Source: Leucobacter zeae
Lineage (GTDB): Bacteria; Actinomycetota; Actinomycetes; Actinomycetales; Microbacteriaceae
Assembly (NCBI RefSeq): GCF_016758175.1
Contig: NZ_QYAB01000002.1
Span: forward strand, 62,001 to 126,000
Reading direction: 5' to 3'
DNA length: 64,000 nucleotides
Part shown: positions 48,308-58,468 of the stretch, piece by piece
Numbering within the stretch: position 1 is the first letter of the stretch
Layout of the letters: each line of letters opens with the position of its first letter
Notes under the pieces: model-generated
The model's input: only the letters and a program-made list of their open reading frames with translations
The model's database searches: none
Told to the model about the DNA's origin: nothing
Made by a program: the position numbers and the translations under genes

Positions 48308-48757
48308 TCAGTAGGTCGAGGAGTACGAGCCGAGCTCGGAGAGCGCTGCGCCCATCGTGCCGAACAGCATGACGATGAACCCGACGTACGCGATGATGAA
48401 CAGCGCGAGGAATGCGAAGTAGGCGTAGCTGATGATGAGGCCGGTGAGCGCGATGCCGCGCCCGCCGTCGCCCGTCCGCTTGATCTGACCGAGCCCCAGG
48501 TGGCCGAAGACGATGCCGGCGATCGGCGCGATGAACGCGAAGATGATGGAGAGGAGCGCGTACGCGTTGGTCTCGCCGACGGTCGTCTTCTCGGGGATCG
48601 GCTGCGGCTGGACGGCGTAGTGCGTCGGCTGCTGCGGCGCAGCCGGAGCGGCCGGGGCGTCGGCGTACGGCTGCGGGTAGGGGCGCGTCTCCTGCAGCGG
48701 GACGGTCGGCTGGTTCTGACCGTGGTCCGGCTGATCGGGCGTGTACGGCGTGCTCAT
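48308..48757 (-). CDS. DUF4190 domain membrane protein 3
   Basis: The protein has 149 residues and is a paralogue of the preceding product: a Pro/Gln/Tyr-rich N-terminus, then two helices around [20 protein letters not shown]. The start has GAGGAG upstream. It is transcribed away from groES. TAGACT on the minus strand (48826-48821) is a good -10 for it. 47 bp separate it from the next DUF4190 gene, so the two and the methyltransferase likely form one transcript. Confidence 0.9.
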   Translation of the reverse strand: MSTPYTPDQPDHGQNQPTVPLQETRPYPQPYADAPAAPAAPQQPTHYAVQPQPIPEKTTVGETNAYALLSIIFAFIAPIAGIVFGHLGLGQIKRTGDGGRGIALTGLIISYAYFAFLALFIIAYVGFIVMLFGTMGAALSELGSYSSTY

Positions 48758-48879
48758 GTCGTGCTCCTCAGTATGCGTCGGATCTCTCGACGGCCCGCGG
48801 GTCCGCCCTGGGTTCCGCCCAGTCTACCGAGCGCAGTTCGGCGGGTCGCGTTCGCTATCCGCGATACCGGCGCAGGCGG

Positions 48880-48906
48880 TTGGCACTCGCCTTGCGAGAG
48901 TGCCAA
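48880..48906 (+). promoter_or_regulatory. CIRCE operator (HrcA binding site) of groES
   Basis: TTGGCACTC (48880-48888), nine bases, then GAGTGCCAA (48898-48906) match the CIRCE element TTAGCACTC-N9-GAGTGCTAA with one symmetric change per arm. HrcA binding here represses chaperonin genes without heat stress. Confidence 0.92.
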
Positions 48907-48921
48907 CCGGGGTCATAGACT
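48892..48921 (+). promoter_or_regulatory. groES promoter
   Basis: TTGCGA (48892-48897) and TAGACT (48916-48921) are spaced by 18 bp. The -35 lies inside the CIRCE element, so HrcA would block RNA polymerase directly. Confidence 0.7.
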
Positions 48922-48992
48922 TGCAGCCAGACGCGCTCGCGGTGTGCGAGGCGTATCCCGTACTTCACACCCATTCGGAAAAGAGGTCAACC

Positions 48993-49289
48993 GTGTCGGT
49001 CGCCATCAAGCCGCTCGAGGATCGTATCGTTATCAAGCAGGTCGAGGCGGAGCAGACCACCGCTTCCGGTCTCGTGATCCCGGACAGCGCCAAGGAGAAG
49101 CCCCAGGAGGGCGAGGTCGTCGCAGTGGGCCCCGGCCGCGTCTCCGACAGCGGCACCCGCATCCCGCTCGACGTCGCCGTCGGCGACGTGGTGATCTACT
49201 CCAAGTTCGGCGGCACCGAGGTCAAGGTCGGCGGCGCCGACTACCTCGTGCTCTCGGCTCGCGACATCCTCGCAGTCGTCACGCGCTGA
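48993..49289 (+). CDS. groES: Co-chaperonin GroES
   Basis: The protein has 98 residues from GTG 48993 (AAGAGGT upstream), [16 protein letters not shown]. GroES caps the GroEL chamber during ATP-dependent folding. The mobile loop ([18 protein letters not shown]) and [10 protein letters not shown] are intact. groEL does not follow; a strong terminator ends the transcript at once, so groEL must be elsewhere. Confidence 0.97.
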   Translation: MSVAIKPLEDRIVIKQVEAEQTTASGLVIPDSAKEKPQEGEVVAVGPGRVSDSGTRIPLDVAVGDVVIYSKFGGTEVKVGGADYLVLSARDILAVVTR

Positions 49290-49298
49290 TCCGAGTCG

Positions 49299-49346
49299 CG
49301 CACAACGGGCCGGCGGATCCTTCGGGATCCGCCGGCCCGTTGTGCG
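49299..49346 (+). terminator. Terminator after groES
   Basis: A 22-bp perfect stem (49299-49320 / 49325-49346) closed by a C(TTCG)G tetraloop, an exceptionally stable hairpin, begins 10 bp after the groES stop. Confidence 0.88.
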
Positions 49347-49370
49347 TAGGGCCCCGTTGTGCTGCAGGAG

Positions 49371-49436
49371 ATATGGGATCTGCGATCCGTATGGCCGATC
49401 CCGAACGAAGCGCCATACGGATCGCAGATCCCATAT
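49371..49436. repeat. Palindromic repeat family, copy C (25-bp perfect arms)
   Basis: Arms 49371-49395 and 49412-49436 are exact reverse complements with a 16-nt loop. The core ATGGGATCTGCGATCCGTAT is shared with copy B. It lies between the groES terminator and rarD, so termination of groES does not need it. Confidence 0.9.
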
Positions 49437-49495
49437 GCTTCGGCCCCCGGTCCGCTGCTGAGCGCGAGCGACGGGTCGCGGGGCCTCGGGGTGCG

Positions 49496-49507
49496 TAGAC
49501 TGGACCG
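49496..49507 (+). promoter_or_regulatory. -10 box for leaderless rarD transcript
   Basis: TAGACT (49496-49501) lies 6 nt before GTG 49508 and no Shine-Dalgarno is present. Confidence 0.6.
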
Positions 49508-50431
49508 GTGAAGCAAACGCGTTCCGGTCTCGCATACGGCATCTCCGCGTATCTGATCTGGGGCACGTTCCCCGTCTACTTCACGCTGATCGCGGTCGTG
49601 AACCCGCTCGAGGTCGTCCCGTGGCGCGTGTGCATCACGCTGCTGTTCTCGGCGATCCTGGTGACGTTCACGCGCAGGTGGGCGCAGGTCGGCGAGATCC
49701 TGCGCGACCCGCGACGGTTCGCGTGGTTCGCGCTCTCGGGCGTGCTGCTCTACGCGAACTGGCAGATCTTCATCATCGGCGTCATGACCGGGCACGTCAT
49801 CGAGACGGCGCTCGGGTACTTCATCAACCCGCTCTTCACGATCCTCATCGGCGTCGTGGTGCGCCGCGAGCGGCTCTCGCGTCTCCAGTGGATCGCCGTC
49901 TCGATCGCGACGGTCGGGGTCGTCATCGCGGCGATCGCCTACGGTTCGATCCCCTGGATCGCCCTGGGCCTCGCCCTCACCTTCGGCCTCTACGGCGCGG
50001 TCCACAAGCACGTGGGGGAGGACGTCGACGGGCTGACGGGCCTCACCGTCGAGACTCTGCTGACCGCGCCGATCGGGATCGTGCAGATGGTCGTGATGGC
50101 GAACCTCTTCGGACTGCAGGCGTTCTCGTTCGGGCCGGGCGTCGCGACGCTCGTGCTGCTGAGCGGCGTGCTGACGGCGATCCCCCTCATCCTCTTCGGC
50201 GAGTCGGCCAGGCGGCTGCCGCTGTCGTACCTGGGGTTCATCCAGTTCCTCACGCCGATCCTCGGCTTCCTCTACGGGTACCTCGTGACGCACGAGGAGA
50301 TGCCTGCGGGGCGGTGGATCGGCTTCGTGGCGGTCTGGATCGCGCTCGTGATCCTCATCGTCGACATGGTGCTGCAGCTGCGCCGGGCGCCCGAGGTGCC
50401 GACGAACACGGCGCCGATCCCGCTCGATTGA
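49508..50431 (+). CDS. rarD: RarD/EamA family transporter
   Basis: The protein has 307 residues with ten predicted helices in two EamA repeats. The start GLAYGISAYLIWGTFPVYF and the segments EVVPWRVCITLLFSAIL and ANWQIFIIGVMTGHVIETALGY (read here in part) are typical of RarD, named after chloramphenicol sensitivity; the transported substrate is not known. Likely leaderless mRNA. Confidence 0.9.
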   Translation: MKQTRSGLAYGISAYLIWGTFPVYFTLIAVVNPLEVVPWRVCITLLFSAILVTFTRRWAQVGEILRDPRRFAWFALSGVLLYANWQIFIIGVMTGHVIETALGYFINPLFTILIGVVVRRERLSRLQWIAVSIATVGVVIAAIAYGSIPWIALGLALTFGLYGAVHKHVGEDVDGLTGLTVETLLTAPIGIVQMVVMANLFGLQAFSFGPGVATLVLLSGVLTAIPLILFGESARRLPLSYLGFIQFLTPILGFLYGYLVTHEEMPAGRWIGFVAVWIALVILIVDMVLQLRRAPEVPTNTAPIPLD

Positions 50432-50478
50432 TCTCCGCGGGCATGTTTCGGGGCCGTCCGGCGTTTACGATGGAGTGA

Positions 50479-52035
<1,557 letters not shown>

Positions 52036-52064
52036 GCGTCGGGCCTCACCCTCGCGCGGTTCCG

Positions 52065-52103
52065 GATCCCCGTGCGTCTCGGTCACCGAGACGCACGGGG
52101 ATC
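52065..52103 (+). terminator. Near-perfect 39-nt palindrome after guaB
   Basis: Arms 52065-52083 and 52085-52103 (19 bp each) are exact reverse complements around a single base. It lies 30 bp after the guaB stop and would form a strong hairpin in guaB mRNA. Confidence 0.8.
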
Positions 52104-52249
52104 TCCGCTTCTGCGGAGGTTCGCCGGGGCAGAGGACCGGCGCGCATCGCATGGGACTCGGAACGGCCGGGAATCGGGCGCGGATCGATTGTCGTGTGCT
52201 CCCGGATGGGAGGCGCATACGCAATGCACAGTTCCGCTACTCTGGTGCG

Positions 52250-53959
52250 ATGCACTCGAACACGATTCCGACCGAAGCGGCGCAGCAGCCGTTCCGTCGC
52301 GTCCTGAAGCGGATCTGCCTGGTCCTCGTTCTCGCACCCCTGATCCTTCCGGCGGTCTCCGTGCCGCCCGCGGCGTTCGCCGAGGGGGCGGTCGAGACGG
52401 TGGTGACCGATCCCGCGCCGGAGGGTACCGCCGAGGACGCCGTGGAGGACACCGCGGAGGACGCCGTGATCGGCCGGATCCTCGTCGACGGGAGCGGCAG
52501 GGTGGGCGAACCGCTCACCGCGCGGCTCGACGGGTGGGAGCCGCAGCCGGCGTCCGAGGCGATCGAGTGGCGGGTCGGCGGCGTGCCGCGGGGCACCGGT
52601 GCGTCGTACATCCCGGTCGGCGACGACCTGGGCGCCTCGGTCGTCGCGACGCTCGTCACCGCAGACGGAACCGCAGTGGAATCCGCGCCGATGGGCATCG
52701 TCGAGGGCGTGCTGCGGAACGGTGCGGTCTCGATCAGGGGGGCCGCCCAGGTCGGCAAGCAGCTCACGGCTGTGCCCACCGGCTTCGCGGAGCAGGCGGC
52801 AACGCCGAGCTACCGCTGGAAGCGAAACGGGGTCGCCATCGCGGGCGCCGTCGCCGCGACGTACTCGATCGTGGCGGCCGACCGCGGCACGAAGCTCAGC
52901 GTCGAGGTCGTCGGAACGCGTGACGGATACGCTCCGACCCGGGCGGCGCTGGCGGCGACGGCGACGGTCGCTGCGGGGGTGCTGAGCGCGCAGACCCTGA
53001 AGGTCTCGGGCACGTTCACCGTGGGGAAGACGCTGACTGCCGTCCCGGGGACCTGGACACCCGGCACCGCGCGCAGCTACCAGTGGAAGCGCGATGGGAA
53101 AGCGATCGCGGGTGCGACGCGCTCGACCTATCGCCTGGTCGGAGCGGACGGCGGGAAACGCGTCTCGGTCACCGTGACCGGCAAGCTCGCCGGGTACACG
53201 ACGGTCGTCAGGCACTCGAGCTCGAAGACGGTGCTGCGGACGCTGGCGCCCACGACCCCGAAGATCACGGGAACGGTACGGGTCGGCTCCACCGTCAAGG
53301 TTTCGGCCGGTTCGTGGAAGCCGGGTCCGGTGGCGCTCCGCTACCAGTGGCTCCGCAACGGCTCCGCGATCACAGGCGCGACCCGTGCGAGCTACAAGAT
53401 CACCTCGGCCGACGCGGGCACGAAGCTGACCGTCCGGGCGACCGGCGCGAAGCGCGGCTACGAGGCCGCCTCGAGGACTTCGGGCGCGAAGGCGGTGCCC
53501 CGCGTCATGCGCGCCTCGACGCCGGGGATCAGCGGCAGCGCCCTCGTCGGCAAGACGCTCACGGCGAAGCGCGGCACCTGGACCTCCGGCGTGTCGTTCT
53601 CGTACCAGTGGTACCGCGATGGGGCTGCGATCTCCCGCGCCACGGGCGCGACGTATCGGATCCAATCGGCGGACGCGGGGCGCCGGATCTCGGTGAAGGT
53701 GACCGGGAAGCGCTCGGGATACGCGGCGGAGTCGCGGACCTCGGCGAAGACCGCCGTGGTGCGGCGGCCCGCGCCGCCCACGCGTGCGAACCCGTTCGCG
53801 AACGGCGAATGCCCGGCATGGGCGCCGATCAAGGGCAACGCCAGCTCCATGATCTACCACAAGCCGGGAGGCGCCTACTATTCGCGCACCCGGGCGGAAG
53901 CGTGCTTCGCGACCGAGGCCGCCGCGCAGCGCGCGGGCTACCGCGCGTCGAAGCGCTGA
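52250..53959 (+). CDS. Secreted protein with Ig-like repeats and C-terminal sunset-type domain
   Basis: The protein has 569 residues from ATG 52250; TACTCT (52238-52243) 6 nt before it suggests a leaderless mRNA. A signal peptide (LVLVLAPLILPAVSVPPAAFAEG) is split here at LPAVSVPPAAFA for the likely cleavage zone. Five beta-sandwich-like repeats of 85-95 residues follow, with the pattern VGKTLTA...GTW...YQWKRDG..IAGAT..TY....AD.G...SV.VTG...GY. The last ~45 residues (CPAWAPIKGN, IYHKPGGAYYSRT, ACF) match the small domain annotated as sunset domain in secreted actinobacterial proteins. No LPxTG is present, so it is probably released or wall-associated non-covalently. It interrupts the guaB/guaB3 pair. 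Confidence 0.88.
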   Translation: MHSNTIPTEAAQQPFRRVLKRICLVLVLAPLILPAVSVPPAAFAEGAVETVVTDPAPEGTAEDAVEDTAEDAVIGRILVDGSGRVGEPLTARLDGWEPQPASEAIEWRVGGVPRGTGASYIPVGDDLGASVVATLVTADGTAVESAPMGIVEGVLRNGAVSIRGAAQVGKQLTAVPTGFAEQAATPSYRWKRNGVAIAGAVAATYSIVAADRGTKLSVEVVGTRDGYAPTRAALAATATVAAGVLSAQTLKVSGTFTVGKTLTAVPGTWTPGTARSYQWKRDGKAIAGATRSTYRLVGADGGKRVSVTVTGKLAGYTTVVRHSSSKTVLRTLAPTTPKITGTVRVGSTVKVSAGSWKPGPVALRYQWLRNGSAITGATRASYKITSADAGTKLTVRATGAKRGYEAASRTSGAKAVPRVMRASTPGISGSALVGKTLTAKRGTWTSGVSFSYQWYRDGAAISRATGATYRIQSADAGRRISVKVTGKRSGYAAESRTSAKTAVVRRPAPPTRANPFANGECPAWAPIKGNASSMIYHKPGGAYYSRTRAEACFATEAAAQRAGYRASKR

Positions 53960-53960
53960 T

Positions 53961-53977
53961 CCCGGCACCGTGCCGGG
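53961..53977 (+). terminator. Short hairpin after the repeat protein
   Basis: CCCGGCA (53961-53967) pairs with TGCCGGG (53971-53977) around CCG, immediately after the stop. Weak but well placed. Confidence 0.5.
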
Positions 53978-54040
53978 GCCCTCGGGTTCCGGCACGGACG
54001 TCCGGGCGGATGCCCACCCGGACCCCGATAGACTGGTCGC

Positions 54041-55162
54041 GTGAGCAACGAGATCGAGATCGGCCGCGGCAAGCGCGCGAGGCGCGTCTACACCTTCGAC
54101 GAGATCGGGGTGGTGCCGACCCGACGCACCCGCGACCCCGAGCTCGTCTCGACGTCGTGGTCGATCGACGCGTTCCAGTTCGACATCCCGGTGCTCGGCG
54201 CCCCGATGGACTCGGTGACGTCGCCGGAGTCGGCGATCGCGCTGGGCCGCCTCGGCGGGGTCGGCGTGCTGAACCTCGAGGGGCTCTGGACCCGGCACGA
54301 GGATCCCGAACCGCTGCTCGCCGGCCTGGCGCGCATCGAGGACGAGGTCGAGGCCGTGCACCGGATGCGCGAGCTGTACGACGCCCCGATCAAGCCCGAG
54401 CTGATCCGCGACCGCCTCGGGCAGATCCGCGATGCCGGTGTCACGGTCGCCGGTGCGCTCTCGCCGCACCGCACCGCGGAGTTCACCGAGACCGTCGTGA
54501 ACGCGGGAGTGGACCTGTTCGTCATCCGCGGCAACACCGTCTCGGCCGAGCACGTCGCGCGCGAGGGCCGTGAGCCGCTCAATCTCAAGCAGTTCATCTA
54601 CGAGCTCGACGTCCCGGTGATCGTCGGCGGCGCTGCGACCTACCAGTCGGCGCTGCACCTCATGCGCACGGGCGCGGCCGGTGTGCTGGTCGGCTTCGGC
54701 GGGGGCGCGTCCTCCACCACCCGCGTGACCCTCGGGATCCGCGCCCCCATGGCGACCGCGGTCGCGGATGTGGCCGGCGCCCGATCGGACTACCTCGACG
54801 AATCGGGCGGCCGCTACGTCCACGTGATCGCCGACGGCGGCCTCGGCAGCTCGGGCGACCTCATCAAGGCCATGGCCTGCGGGGCCGACGCCGTGATGCT
54901 CGGTGCGGCGCTTGCGAAGGCGTCCGACGCCCCGGGCCGGGGATGGCACTGGGGGCAGGAGGCGCACCACGAGGATCTGCCGCGCGGCCGGCGCGTGCAG
55001 GTCGGCTCGGTGGCGCCGCTCGCAGAGATCATCAACGGTCCGGCGCACATCGCCGATGGCAGCTCGAACCTCATCGGTGCACTCCGCCGCGCGATGGCGA
55101 CGACCGGGTACTCGGAGCTCAAGGAGTTCCAGCGGGTCGGCGTCGTCTACGCGGAACGCTGA
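54041..55162 (+). CDS. guaB3: GuaB3 family IMP dehydrogenase-related protein
   Basis: The protein has 373 residues from GTG 54041, with TAGACT (54029-54034) 6 nt upstream, a leaderless arrangement. It has the IMPDH/GMPR barrel (GAPMDSVTSPESAIALGRLGG; HVIADGGLGSSGDLIKAMAC) but no CBS domains. Where true IMPDH reads GPGSICTTR, this protein reads GGGASSTTR, so the catalytic Cys is absent. Actinobacteria usually carry such a GuaB3 beside or near guaB; its reaction is not settled. Likely involved in guanine nucleotide balance. Confidence 0.9.
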   Translation: MSNEIEIGRGKRARRVYTFDEIGVVPTRRTRDPELVSTSWSIDAFQFDIPVLGAPMDSVTSPESAIALGRLGGVGVLNLEGLWTRHEDPEPLLAGLARIEDEVEAVHRMRELYDAPIKPELIRDRLGQIRDAGVTVAGALSPHRTAEFTETVVNAGVDLFVIRGNTVSAEHVAREGREPLNLKQFIYELDVPVIVGGAATYQSALHLMRTGAAGVLVGFGGGASSTTRVTLGIRAPMATAVADVAGARSDYLDESGGRYVHVIADGGLGSSGDLIKAMACGADAVMLGAALAKASDAPGRGWHWGQEAHHEDLPRGRRVQVGSVAPLAEIINGPAHIADGSSNLIGALRRAMATTGYSELKEFQRVGVVYAER

Positions 55163-55172
55163 GCCCCGCGCA

Positions 55173-56081
55173 GTGCCGCAGCGCAAGCCCGAGTACCTGG
55201 GGGAGCCGACGCTCGCCCGGGTGATGCGGCGACCGCGCTGGATCGCCGCACTGCTGCTGGCGCTGCTCGTGGCCGCCGCGTTCGCGTGGCTCGGGCAGTG
55301 GCAGATGGGCAATGCCGTGCGCACCCAGTCGGTCGCGGAACTGGACACCGAGACGCCGAGGCCCCTCGCCGACGTCGCCGAGCTCTCCCAGGGAGTGACG
55401 GAGGACGGGGCGGGGGTCGTCGTCGAGCTCGACGGATCGTTCGTGCCCGGCGACACCCGCGTCGTGGCGCCCCGGGTGAACGAGGGCGAGACCGGGGCCT
55501 GGGTTGTGGGACACCTCGCCACGTCGGGGCCCGATGCGGCCGAGGGCGCGCACCTCGCCGTGGCGATCGGATGGGCGCCGAGCGCCTCAGCGGCCGAGGC
55601 CGCCGCGGAGCGCCTCGAGGCGGATCCGGCGTTCGCGGAACCGCTGCGCCTCGAAGGCCGGTACATGCCCGCCGAGGCGCCGAAGATCCCCGACGCCGAT
55701 GCGGATCCGCAGTCGATGCAGGCGATGGTCCCCGCGCACCTCGCGAACCTCTGGACCGGCGTCGACGGGTCCGTCTACGCCGGATACCTGGTGCTCCACG
55801 CGGACGCTGACGGAGGAGCAGCCGACACCGGCCCGATGGCGGCCGCGAGTCTGCTCGGCGCCGCGGACCTCGACGCGATCGATTCGGTCGCTCCGCTGCC
55901 CGTCGAAGCCGTCAACTGGCTCAACGTCTTCTACGCGGTCGAGTGGATCGTGTTCGCGGGCTTCGCGATCTTCCTCTGGTACCGCCTGGCTCGCGACTCC
56001 TGGGAGAAGGAGCACGAGATGCAACTGCTGGAGGCCGGCGAGGGTGCCGACCCGGAGATCGACCGCACCCGCCCGGAATAG
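55173..56081 (+). CDS. SURF1 family cytochrome oxidase assembly protein
   Basis: The frame gives 302 residues from GTG 55173; GTG 55221 or ATG 55224 just before the first helix are alternatives. One helix near the N-terminus (WIAALLLALLVAAAFAWLG) and one at the C-terminus (WLNVFYAVEWIVFAGFAIF) flank an extracellular domain with LAVAIGWAPS, the typical SURF1 signature position. SURF1/Shy1 proteins support heme insertion in cytochrome aa3 oxidase. It follows guaB3 by 10 bp. Confidence 0.88.
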   Translation: MPQRKPEYLGEPTLARVMRRPRWIAALLLALLVAAAFAWLGQWQMGNAVRTQSVAELDTETPRPLADVAELSQGVTEDGAGVVVELDGSFVPGDTRVVAPRVNEGETGAWVVGHLATSGPDAAEGAHLAVAIGWAPSASAAEAAAERLEADPAFAEPLRLEGRYMPAEAPKIPDADADPQSMQAMVPAHLANLWTGVDGSVYAGYLVLHADADGGAADTGPMAAASLLGAADLDAIDSVAPLPVEAVNWLNVFYAVEWIVFAGFAIFLWYRLARDSWEKEHEMQLLEAGEGADPEIDRTRPE

Positions 56082-56091
56082 AATGGAAGCC

Positions 56092-56556
56092 ATGCAGCTG
56101 CAGCCCAAACCAGCCGATTACCCCCGCATCCGAAATGCGGTGAAGTTCTACAAGGTCACCTCGGTGATCACGGGCGTCATGCTGTTGCTGCTCTGCGCCG
56201 TGATGGTGATGAAGTACGCCTTCGGAGTGCAGCTCTTCCTCTTCACCGACACCGGCTTCGCCGAGTTCGTTCCGCTCGCGCCAGAGGGAGTCGAGGCCGA
56301 CTTCGAGCCCGCGGGGTTCAACCTGTTCAAGGCGATCCTCATCGCGCACGGGTGGTTCTACGTGATCTACCTCGTCTCCGACTTCCTGCTGTGGAGCCCC
56401 ATGCGCTGGCACTTCGGCTGGTTCCTCCTGATCGCCCTCGGCGGCGTGGTTCCGCTGATGTCGTTCTTCCTGGAGGCCCGGGTGGTGCGGCGGGTCAACG
56501 CGTTCCTCGACGCGCACGACGCCCCCGCGACCCGGGGCGCGGGCGCCGAACGGTAG
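56092..56556 (+). CDS. DUF3817 family membrane protein
   Basis: The protein has 154 residues from ATG 56092. TAGAAT (56079-56084) 7 nt upstream suggests a leaderless start; ATG 56083 is less likely. Three or four helices can be seen ([54 protein letters not shown]), with the DUF3817 features of a His-Gly-Trp loop and a C-terminal RRV tail. This family often lies before guaA in actinobacteria; its role is unknown. Confidence 0.88.
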   Translation: MQLQPKPADYPRIRNAVKFYKVTSVITGVMLLLLCAVMVMKYAFGVQLFLFTDTGFAEFVPLAPEGVEADFEPAGFNLFKAILIAHGWFYVIYLVSDFLLWSPMRWHFGWFLLIALGGVVPLMSFFLEARVVRRVNAFLDAHDAPATRGAGAER

Positions 56557-56559
56557 AAT
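56554..56559 (+). promoter_or_regulatory. Possible guaA -10 box
   Basis: TAGAAT at 56554-56559 overlaps the stop of the DUF3817 gene and lies 41 bp before guaA. A -35 is not clear. Confidence 0.4.
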
Positions 56560-56600
56560 TCTCCCTATTCCCTCCTACCCGAAAGGCCTACAGGACCCAT

Positions 56601-58190
56601 ATGGCGACACAGGCAGCATCTGACACCGGGCATCGCCCGGTACTCGTGGTCGATTTCGGCGCGCAGTACGCGCAGTTGATCGCGCGCCGCGTCCGCGAGG
56701 CGGGCGTCTACTCCGAGCTCGTCCCGCACTCGATCACGGCGGCCGAGGTCGCGGCGAAGCGACCGCTCGGCATCGTGATGTCGGGCGGGCCCTCGTCCGT
56801 CTACGAGGAGGGCGCCCCGCAGTTCGACCCCGCGATCTTCGAGCTCGGGATCCCGATGCTCGGCATCTGCTACGGCTTCCAGATCATGGCACACACGCTC
56901 GGCGGCACCGTCGGCAACACCGGCGACCGCGAGTACGGCGGGGTCGAGGCGCAGGTCATCGGCGACGGCGGCGCGATCCTGGGCGGTCAGCCCGAGGCGC
57001 AGAACGTCTGGATGAGCCACGGCGACGCCGTGCAGCAGGCTCCGGAGGGCTTCGAGGTCTACGCGCGCACCGATGTCACCCCCGTCGCCGCGTTCGGGTC
57101 GCCGGAGAAGAAGCTCTACGGCGTGCAGTGGCACCCCGAGGTGAAGCACTCCGTCCATGGCCAGCGGGTGCTCGAGAACTTCCTGCACCACGTCGCCGAG
57201 ATTCCCGCCGACTGGACCGCGGGCAATGTGATCTCGGAGCAGATCGAGCGGATCCGCGAGCAGGTGGGCGACGCCCGTGTCATCTCGGCGCTGTCGGGCG
57301 GCGTGGACTCCGCGGTGTCGACCGCGCTCGTGCACGAGGCGATCGGCGACCAGCTCACCGCGGTCTTCGTCGACCACGGCCTGCTGCGCAAGGGCGAGCG
57401 CGAGCAGGTGGAGCGCGACTACGTCGCCTCGACCGGCGTGAAGCTCATCACCGTCGATGCTGCGGACATCTTCCTCGGCCACCTCGCGGGGGTCACCGAC
57501 CCCGAGGAGAAGCGCAAGATCATCGGCCGGGAGTTCATCCGCGCGTTCGAGCAGGTCCAGCTCGATCTCGTCGCCGAGGCGAAGGCCTCCGGCGAGAAGG
57601 TGAAGTTCCTGGTGCAGGGCACGCTGTACCCCGACGTCGTCGAATCCGGCGGAGGCACCGGCACCGCGAACATCAAGTCGCACCACAACGTGGGCGGCCT
57701 GCCCGAGGATCTCGATTTCGAGCTCATCGAACCGCTGCGCGCCCTGTTCAAGGACGAGGTGCGCGCGATCGGCCGCGAGCTCGGGATTCCCGAGGCGATC
57801 GTCGGCCGCCAGCCGTTCCCCGGCCCCGGCCTCGGCATCCGCATCGTCGGCGAGGTCACTCGCGAGCGCCTCGACGTGCTGCGCGAGGCCGATGCGATCG
57901 CGCGCGAGGAGCTCACGGCCGCGGGTCTCGACCAGACGATCTGGCAGTGCCCGGTCGTGCTGCTCGCCGACGTCCGCTCAGTGGGCGTGCAGGGCGACGG
58001 CCGCACCTACGGTCACCCCATCGTGCTGCGCCCGGTCTCGTCCGAGGACGCGATGACCGCGGACTGGACCCGCGTGCCCTACGAGGTGCTCGCGCGCATC
58101 TCCAACCGCATCACGAACCAGGTGCCCGAGGTCAACCGAGTGGTGCTCGACGTGACGTCGAAGCCCCCGGGGACGATCGAGTGGGAGTGA
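56601..58190 (+). CDS. guaA: GMP synthase (glutamine-hydrolysing)
   Basis: The protein has 529 residues. GuaA aminates XMP to GMP. The glutaminase domain has the triad Cys in [11 protein letters not shown] and His in WHPEVKHS. The ATP pyrophosphatase P-loop is [12 protein letters not shown]. The C-terminal dimerisation domain ends in PPGTIEWE. The stop codon lies inside the first unit of a 68-bp tandem duplication, which does not alter the protein. Confidence 0.97.
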   Translation: MATQAASDTGHRPVLVVDFGAQYAQLIARRVREAGVYSELVPHSITAAEVAAKRPLGIVMSGGPSSVYEEGAPQFDPAIFELGIPMLGICYGFQIMAHTLGGTVGNTGDREYGGVEAQVIGDGGAILGGQPEAQNVWMSHGDAVQQAPEGFEVYARTDVTPVAAFGSPEKKLYGVQWHPEVKHSVHGQRVLENFLHHVAEIPADWTAGNVISEQIERIREQVGDARVISALSGGVDSAVSTALVHEAIGDQLTAVFVDHGLLRKGEREQVERDYVASTGVKLITVDAADIFLGHLAGVTDPEEKRKIIGREFIRAFEQVQLDLVAEAKASGEKVKFLVQGTLYPDVVESGGGTGTANIKSHHNVGGLPEDLDFELIEPLRALFKDEVRAIGRELGIPEAIVGRQPFPGPGLGIRIVGEVTRERLDVLREADAIAREELTAAGLDQTIWQCPVVLLADVRSVGVQGDGRTYGHPIVLRPVSSEDAMTADWTRVPYEVLARISNRITNQVPEVNRVVLDVTSKPPGTIEWE

Positions 58191-58321
58191 CGGAGTCGCT
58201 CCCGCTCGTGATGGGTGCTGCGTGGAACTCGGACGCGCCAGCGGCCGAGTGGGAGTGACGGAGTCGCTCCCGCTCGTGATGGGTGCTGCGTGGAACTCGG
58301 ACGCGCCAGCGGCCGAGTGGG
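58179..58321. repeat. 68-bp tandem duplication across the guaA stop
   Basis: Unit 1 (58179-58246) and unit 2 (58247-58314) are identical, followed by seven more bases of a third unit. Each unit contains GGGAGTGAC and GTCGCTCCC three bases apart, which pair as a hairpin with one wobble, so the duplication doubles a possible terminator. Confidence 0.92.
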
Positions 58322-58357
58322 CGTAGGTTCGGGCGCAGCGGGCGCTGACCCGAGTGT

Positions 58358-58387
58358 GAAGCCCGGCTGCATTCGCAGCCGGGCTTC
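58358..58387 (+). terminator. Terminator downstream of guaA
   Basis: A 13-bp perfect stem (58358-58370 / 58375-58387) with loop ATTC lies after the 68-bp repeats and 82 bp before the HAD gene. Confidence 0.8.
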
Positions 58388-58456
58388 CGCCGTTTCCGGG
58401 GCCCGCCGATCCCGCTCCGCTCCGGTCGCATCGGAGGCTTCTCTGCACCGACGGCA

Positions 58457-58468
58457 TAGACTGACCGC
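58457..58468 (+). promoter_or_regulatory. -10 box for leaderless HAD gene transcript
   Basis: TAGACT (58457-58462) lies 6 nt before ATG 58469, without a Shine-Dalgarno. Confidence 0.6.

Noticed and set aside
52046..55666. 1206-codon minus-strand frame over the repeat protein, guaB3 and the SURF1 gene
   Set aside because: No domain and biased composition; three good genes lie on the plus strand.
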